DNA of 7,216 bases from Lachnospiraceae bacterium (lineage in GTDB: Bacteria > Bacillota > Clostridia > Lachnospirales > Lachnospiraceae): assembly GCA_003520105.1 (NCBI GenBank), contig DOVL01000241.1:1-7216 (forward strand), given 5' to 3'. Of this stretch, positions 5,307-7,216 are shown in pieces (the first letter of the stretch is position 1; every line of letters starts with the position of its first letter). Under the pieces are notes generated by a model, which was not told the origin of the DNA, ran no database searches, and saw only the letters and a program-made list of their open reading frames with translations. A program made the position numbers and the translations under genes.

Positions 5307-5314
5307 GTTATGAT
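5286..5314 (+). promoter_or_regulatory. Promoter of the ferritin-like operon
   Basis: -35 TGGACA (5286-5291), 17-nt spacer, -10 TATGAT (5309-5314), start near 5321, about 40 nt before the ATG. It overlaps the right arm and U-tract of the terminator, so the operon is driven by its own start rather than by readthrough. Confidence 0.68.
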
Positions 5315-5360
5315 GAAGATACGGTAATCACCGAACTAAATCATATTGGAGGTCATTCAA

Positions 5361-5819
5361 ATGACAGATACAAAGAAAATTCTCGAAGGATTACAGATCA
5401 TCGTAACAGATTTAGCACAGCAGGCAGACGGTCACGCTATACAGTCAAAAATATTCGCCGCTCAGGGCTTTTCCAAGCTGGGTGAGAAGTACGCAGAACA
5501 CGCTGCAGAGGAGCGTGGCTATGTTGACAAGTGCATTGACCGTATCCTTGATCTCGGCGGTGAGGTAAAGAACGGCGCAAAGAAGGAAGCGCCCGTTTAC
5601 ACCGATGTGATCGAGTGGATCAAATATGACCTCCAGGTTTCAAAGGACGGTCTTGCATGGCTGAAAACTCTGGTTGAAGAAGCAAGAGATGATTACTCCA
5701 CTTTCGATATTCTCAAGGAATACTATCAGGATGAGGAAGAAGATATGTACTGGGCAGAGCAGCAGCTTGAACTCATCGAGAAGATCGGCTTGCAGAACTG
5801 GCTCAACGCTCAGGTGTGA
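5361..5819 (+). CDS. Bacterioferritin-fold protein with degenerate di-iron site
   Basis: A 152-residue four-helix-bundle protein that aligns nearly gap-free with E. coli bacterioferritin (from memory of that sequence), with a 2-residue deletion in the C-D loop. Helix D and the tail DEEEDMYWAEQQLELIEKIGLQNWLNAQ are the clearest match. Of the six bacterioferritin ferroxidase ligands only two remain: E51 and E125 (E. coli E127). E18 is L18, H54 is Y54, E94 is S94 and H130 is D128; the heme ligand M52 is R52. It should keep the fold and perhaps a cage or dimer, but iron oxidation at the usual site is doubtful. TGGAGG is 8 nt before the ATG at 5361; a TTG at 5346 lies inside the Shine-Dalgarno sequence and is rejected. 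First gene of a four-gene operon, 10 nt before the next. Confidence 0.88.
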   Translation: MTDTKKILEGLQIIVTDLAQQADGHAIQSKIFAAQGFSKLGEKYAEHAAEERGYVDKCIDRILDLGGEVKNGAKKEAPVYTDVIEWIKYDLQVSKDGLAWLKTLVEEARDDYSTFDILKEYYQDEEEDMYWAEQQLELIEKIGLQNWLNAQV

Positions 5820-5829
5820 TGCAAAGGCA

Positions 5830-6225
5830 ATGCTTCCCGATAAAGTAAGAAAGCTGTTTCAGGAACATTTGTGGTATATCGCCACATACGGTGACGAGCC
5901 GAATGTTGTTCCCGTGGGATTTAAGTGTGTATGCGATGACGGCAGGCTTGCGATAGGGGCTGTTCTGCTTGAAACCACCCTTGAAAATATCAAGGCGAAT
6001 GGTAAAATTGCAGTTTCCTGCGCAAATCCTCTGACAGGTGAAGCATATCAGATAAAAGGTACTGCCAAAATTGTCACCGAGGGCGAAGCGTATGAACACT
6101 ACCAAAAGCTCACTGAGGATACATTCAAGGGAACAATGTCGCTGAAATGTGCGGTCATCATCACGCCCGAAAAGCTGATAAACTGCTCACCCAATGAGCA
6201 TAATAAGGAAGACATATCACTCTGA
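5830..6225 (+). CDS. Pyridoxamine 5'-phosphate oxidase-like flavin-binding protein
   Basis: A 131-residue protein with the split-barrel FMN-binding fold. The order is N-terminal helix DKVRKLFQEH (4-13), strands LWYIATYGDEPNVVPVGFKCVCDDGRLAIGA (14-44), helix LENIKANGKIAVSC (51-64), then YQIKGTAKIVTEG (73-85), and a C-terminal strand CAVIITPEKLINCSPN (107-122). This is typical of short bacterial PNPOx-family flavin or heme/F420-type binders, not true PdxH, which is longer. It probably acts as a small flavin reductase or binder in redox defence (inference). The ATG is 10 nt after the ferritin-like stop with only a weak AAAGG close by, so translational coupling is likely. The stop is followed at once by the GAGGAGG of the next gene. 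Confidence 0.85.
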   Translation: MLPDKVRKLFQEHLWYIATYGDEPNVVPVGFKCVCDDGRLAIGAVLLETTLENIKANGKIAVSCANPLTGEAYQIKGTAKIVTEGEAYEHYQKLTEDTFKGTMSLKCAVIITPEKLINCSPNEHNKEDISL

Positions 6226-6238
6226 GGAGGTCACGAAA

Positions 6239-6421
6239 ATGGCAGAAAAAGAACAGATACTTGAAGCTATGAAAAAAGCAGGCGAGCCGCTGAATGCAGG
6301 CAAGATAGCCGAGTTGACAGGTCTTGACCGCAAGGTCGTTGACAAGGCTATGGCTGCAATGAAGAAGGATGGTTCTATCGTTTCGCCCGTCAGGTGCAAG
6401 TGGGAGCCTGCTGAAAAGTAA
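6239..6421 (+). CDS. Small winged-helix DNA-binding protein
   Basis: A 60-residue protein, essentially one winged-helix domain: helix one EKEQILEAMKKAG (3-15), HTH NAGKIAELTGLDRKVVDKAMAAMKKDG (19-45), wing and conserved ending SIVSPVRCKWEP (46-57). I recall similar stand-alone proteins of about 60-70 residues with the NAGKIAELTGLDRKEVDKAM pattern in anaerobic bacteria and archaea, often near redox genes; no symbol is established. GAGGAGG is 8-9 nt before the ATG. Upstream in-frame ATGs overlap the previous gene and lack a Shine-Dalgarno. It lies 13 nt after the flavin protein and is probably a local regulator of this operon, though no operator is identified. C53 is the only cysteine. Confidence 0.85.
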   Translation: MAEKEQILEAMKKAGEPLNAGKIAELTGLDRKVVDKAMAAMKKDGSIVSPVRCKWEPAEK

Positions 6422-6432
6422 GTATAAAAATC

Positions 6433-6458
6433 AGGCTGTCGGTGGACATCGGCAGCCT
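6433..6458 (+). other. Intercistronic hairpin in the ferritin-like operon
   Basis: AGGCTGTCG (6433-6441) pairs with CGGCAGCCT (6450-6458), nine pairs with one G-U, loop 8 nt. Only TTT remains after the stem before GG, so it is a poor terminator. It may attenuate transcription or protect or process the mRNA between the winged-helix and hydrolase genes. Confidence 0.55.
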
Positions 6459-6480
6459 TTGGTGTAAGGAGGAAATCATC

Positions 6481-7216
6481 ATGGAAATCAAAGCAGTAAA
6501 ATTCAGAAAAGACGGATTCTACGGACAGCCCTTTGTCATGGGCGGTGAGGAAGGTGCGGACAAGTTCGACAACAATATCCGCTACCGTGGCAGTCTGCAA
6601 AACTACCTTATTGACACATGCAATGAGGTCATTCTCGTTGATACGGGACTTCCCGCAGGTACACCCGAAGAAGCTCCCGATGAGAATAGTCCTGCCTACA
6701 CAGGAAAAGATATTTGCAGTTATATGGAGGCTTTTTCGGCTCTCGGCTACAAACCCGAACAGATCACAAAGATTCTGCTCACCCATAAGCACACAGACCA
6801 TTCGGGTGAGTTGAAGTCTTTCCCCAATGCGAAGATATATGTGAATGCTGATGAAACTTCCGCAGACGAATTACAGGGACTTGACAACATTGTTCCCGTG
6901 ACATTCACAGACGGCGCATATCACAACTTCCCCGAAAGCCAGAAGATCACAGACGGAATTTACTTCATCAAGGCAAAGGGTCACACCAACGGCAACAGCC
7001 TTATCATAGCCGAAAACGAGGGGCTTTTCTATATGTTTGAAGGCGACATCACCTATGTTGATGAAGCACTTTACGAGAACAAGCTCTCAGTAGTTTTTGA
7101 TGACCTGTCAGCCGCAAGAGAAACCCTCGACCGTGTGCGTGAATTTGTCCGCAGCAATCCTACAGTTTACTGCGGAACACATACTCCACAGGGCTATGAG
7201 AACCTTGAAGCAAAGC
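6481..7216 (+). CDS. Metallo-beta-lactamase-fold hydrolase (3' end outside window)
   Basis: At least 245 residues, open to the window edge. GSLQNYLIDTCNEVILVDTGLP (37-58) is the MBL-fold opening with D54. The dinuclear metal motif is H102-K-H104-T-D106-H107, followed by H168 in KGHTNGNS, D189 in EGDITY and H234 in CGTHTPQG. All expected metal ligands are present, so it should be an active hydrolase. The layout resembles AiiA-like lactonases and related MBL hydrolases, but the substrate is not deducible. AAGGAGG lies 7 nt before the ATG at 6481. It follows the winged-helix gene by 59 nt, across a hairpin, and is likely part of the same operon. The family's usual length of about 250-280 residues suggests that little is missing. 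Confidence 0.9.
   Translation, partial: MEIKAVKFRKDGFYGQPFVMGGEEGADKFDNNIRYRGSLQNYLIDTCNEVILVDTGLPAGTPEEAPDENSPAYTGKDICSYMEAFSALGYKPEQITKILLTHKHTDHSGELKSFPNAKIYVNADETSADELQGLDNIVPVTFTDGAYHNFPESQKITDGIYFIKAKGHTNGNSLIIAENEGLFYMFEGDITYVDEALYENKLSVVFDDLSAARETLDRVREFVRSNPTVYCGTHTPQGYENLEAK

Noticed and set aside
5361..5819. Bacterioferritin (bfr) as a functional name
   Set aside because: Most ferroxidase ligands and the heme methionine are not conserved, so the gene symbol would imply an unsupported activity.
6217..6801. Long minus-strand open frame (194 codons)
   Set aside because: It runs antisense across the small winged-helix gene and the start of the MBL hydrolase, both of which have strong family motifs and Shine-Dalgarno sites. 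The antisense product is Cys/Phe/Ser-rich and has no start signal.

Overview
The window looks like chromosomal DNA of a low-to-mid GC Gram-positive anaerobe of the Clostridia. Ribosome binding sites are strong AGGAGG types, promoters are sigma-A-like TTGACA-N17-TATAAT, and the gene families (Isf-like flavoprotein, small winged-helix proteins, TetR proteins with a DhaS-like C-terminal half) are typical of Ruminococcaceae-like gut bacteria. That placement is inferred from style and is not proven. No rRNA, tRNA, CRISPR array, intact insertion sequence or replication origin is visible. TGA is a normal stop here.

Left part (37-3502), all on the minus strand. Read in the direction of transcription, an operon starts near 3470 and encodes an iron-sulfur flavoprotein-like FMN protein (2782-3429), then a radical SAM protein (1872-2753). 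Next comes a stand-alone ATP-grasp protein (928-1764) with its own promoter, then an ArsR-type repressor (483-803) followed by a VOC-fold protein (37-447). The ATP-grasp and ArsR promoters are near copies of each other and carry the same small inverted repeat between -35 and -10. This suggests that the ArsR protein controls both its own operon and the ATP-grasp gene.

Middle part (3474-5306). A TetR-family regulator (3573-4100, plus strand) is divergent from the flavoprotein operon, and the -35 boxes of the two promoters overlap inside a large inverted repeat. Then comes a decayed patch (about 4130-4616). It holds a minus-strand pseudogene with an in-frame stop, its terminator, and a remnant of an upstream reading frame. 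A second, paralogous TetR gene (4678-5229, plus strand) follows with its own promoter and a strong terminator.

Right part (5251-7216, plus strand). A compact four-gene operon encodes a bacterioferritin-fold protein that has lost most of its ferroxidase ligands, a pyridoxamine-phosphate-oxidase-like flavin protein, a 60-residue winged-helix protein, and a metallo-beta-lactamase-fold hydrolase that runs off the window. Its promoter lies partly inside the preceding terminator, and a perfect 17-bp palindrome of Fur/PerR-like geometry lies just upstream.

Taken together, the window reads as a redox or stress accessory region: flavin, Fe-S and iron-fold proteins interleaved with four small regulators (ArsR, two TetR, one small winged helix). 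No known complete pathway can be assigned. The most notable signals are the paired promoters with a common operator and the ferritin-like protein with a degenerate di-iron site.
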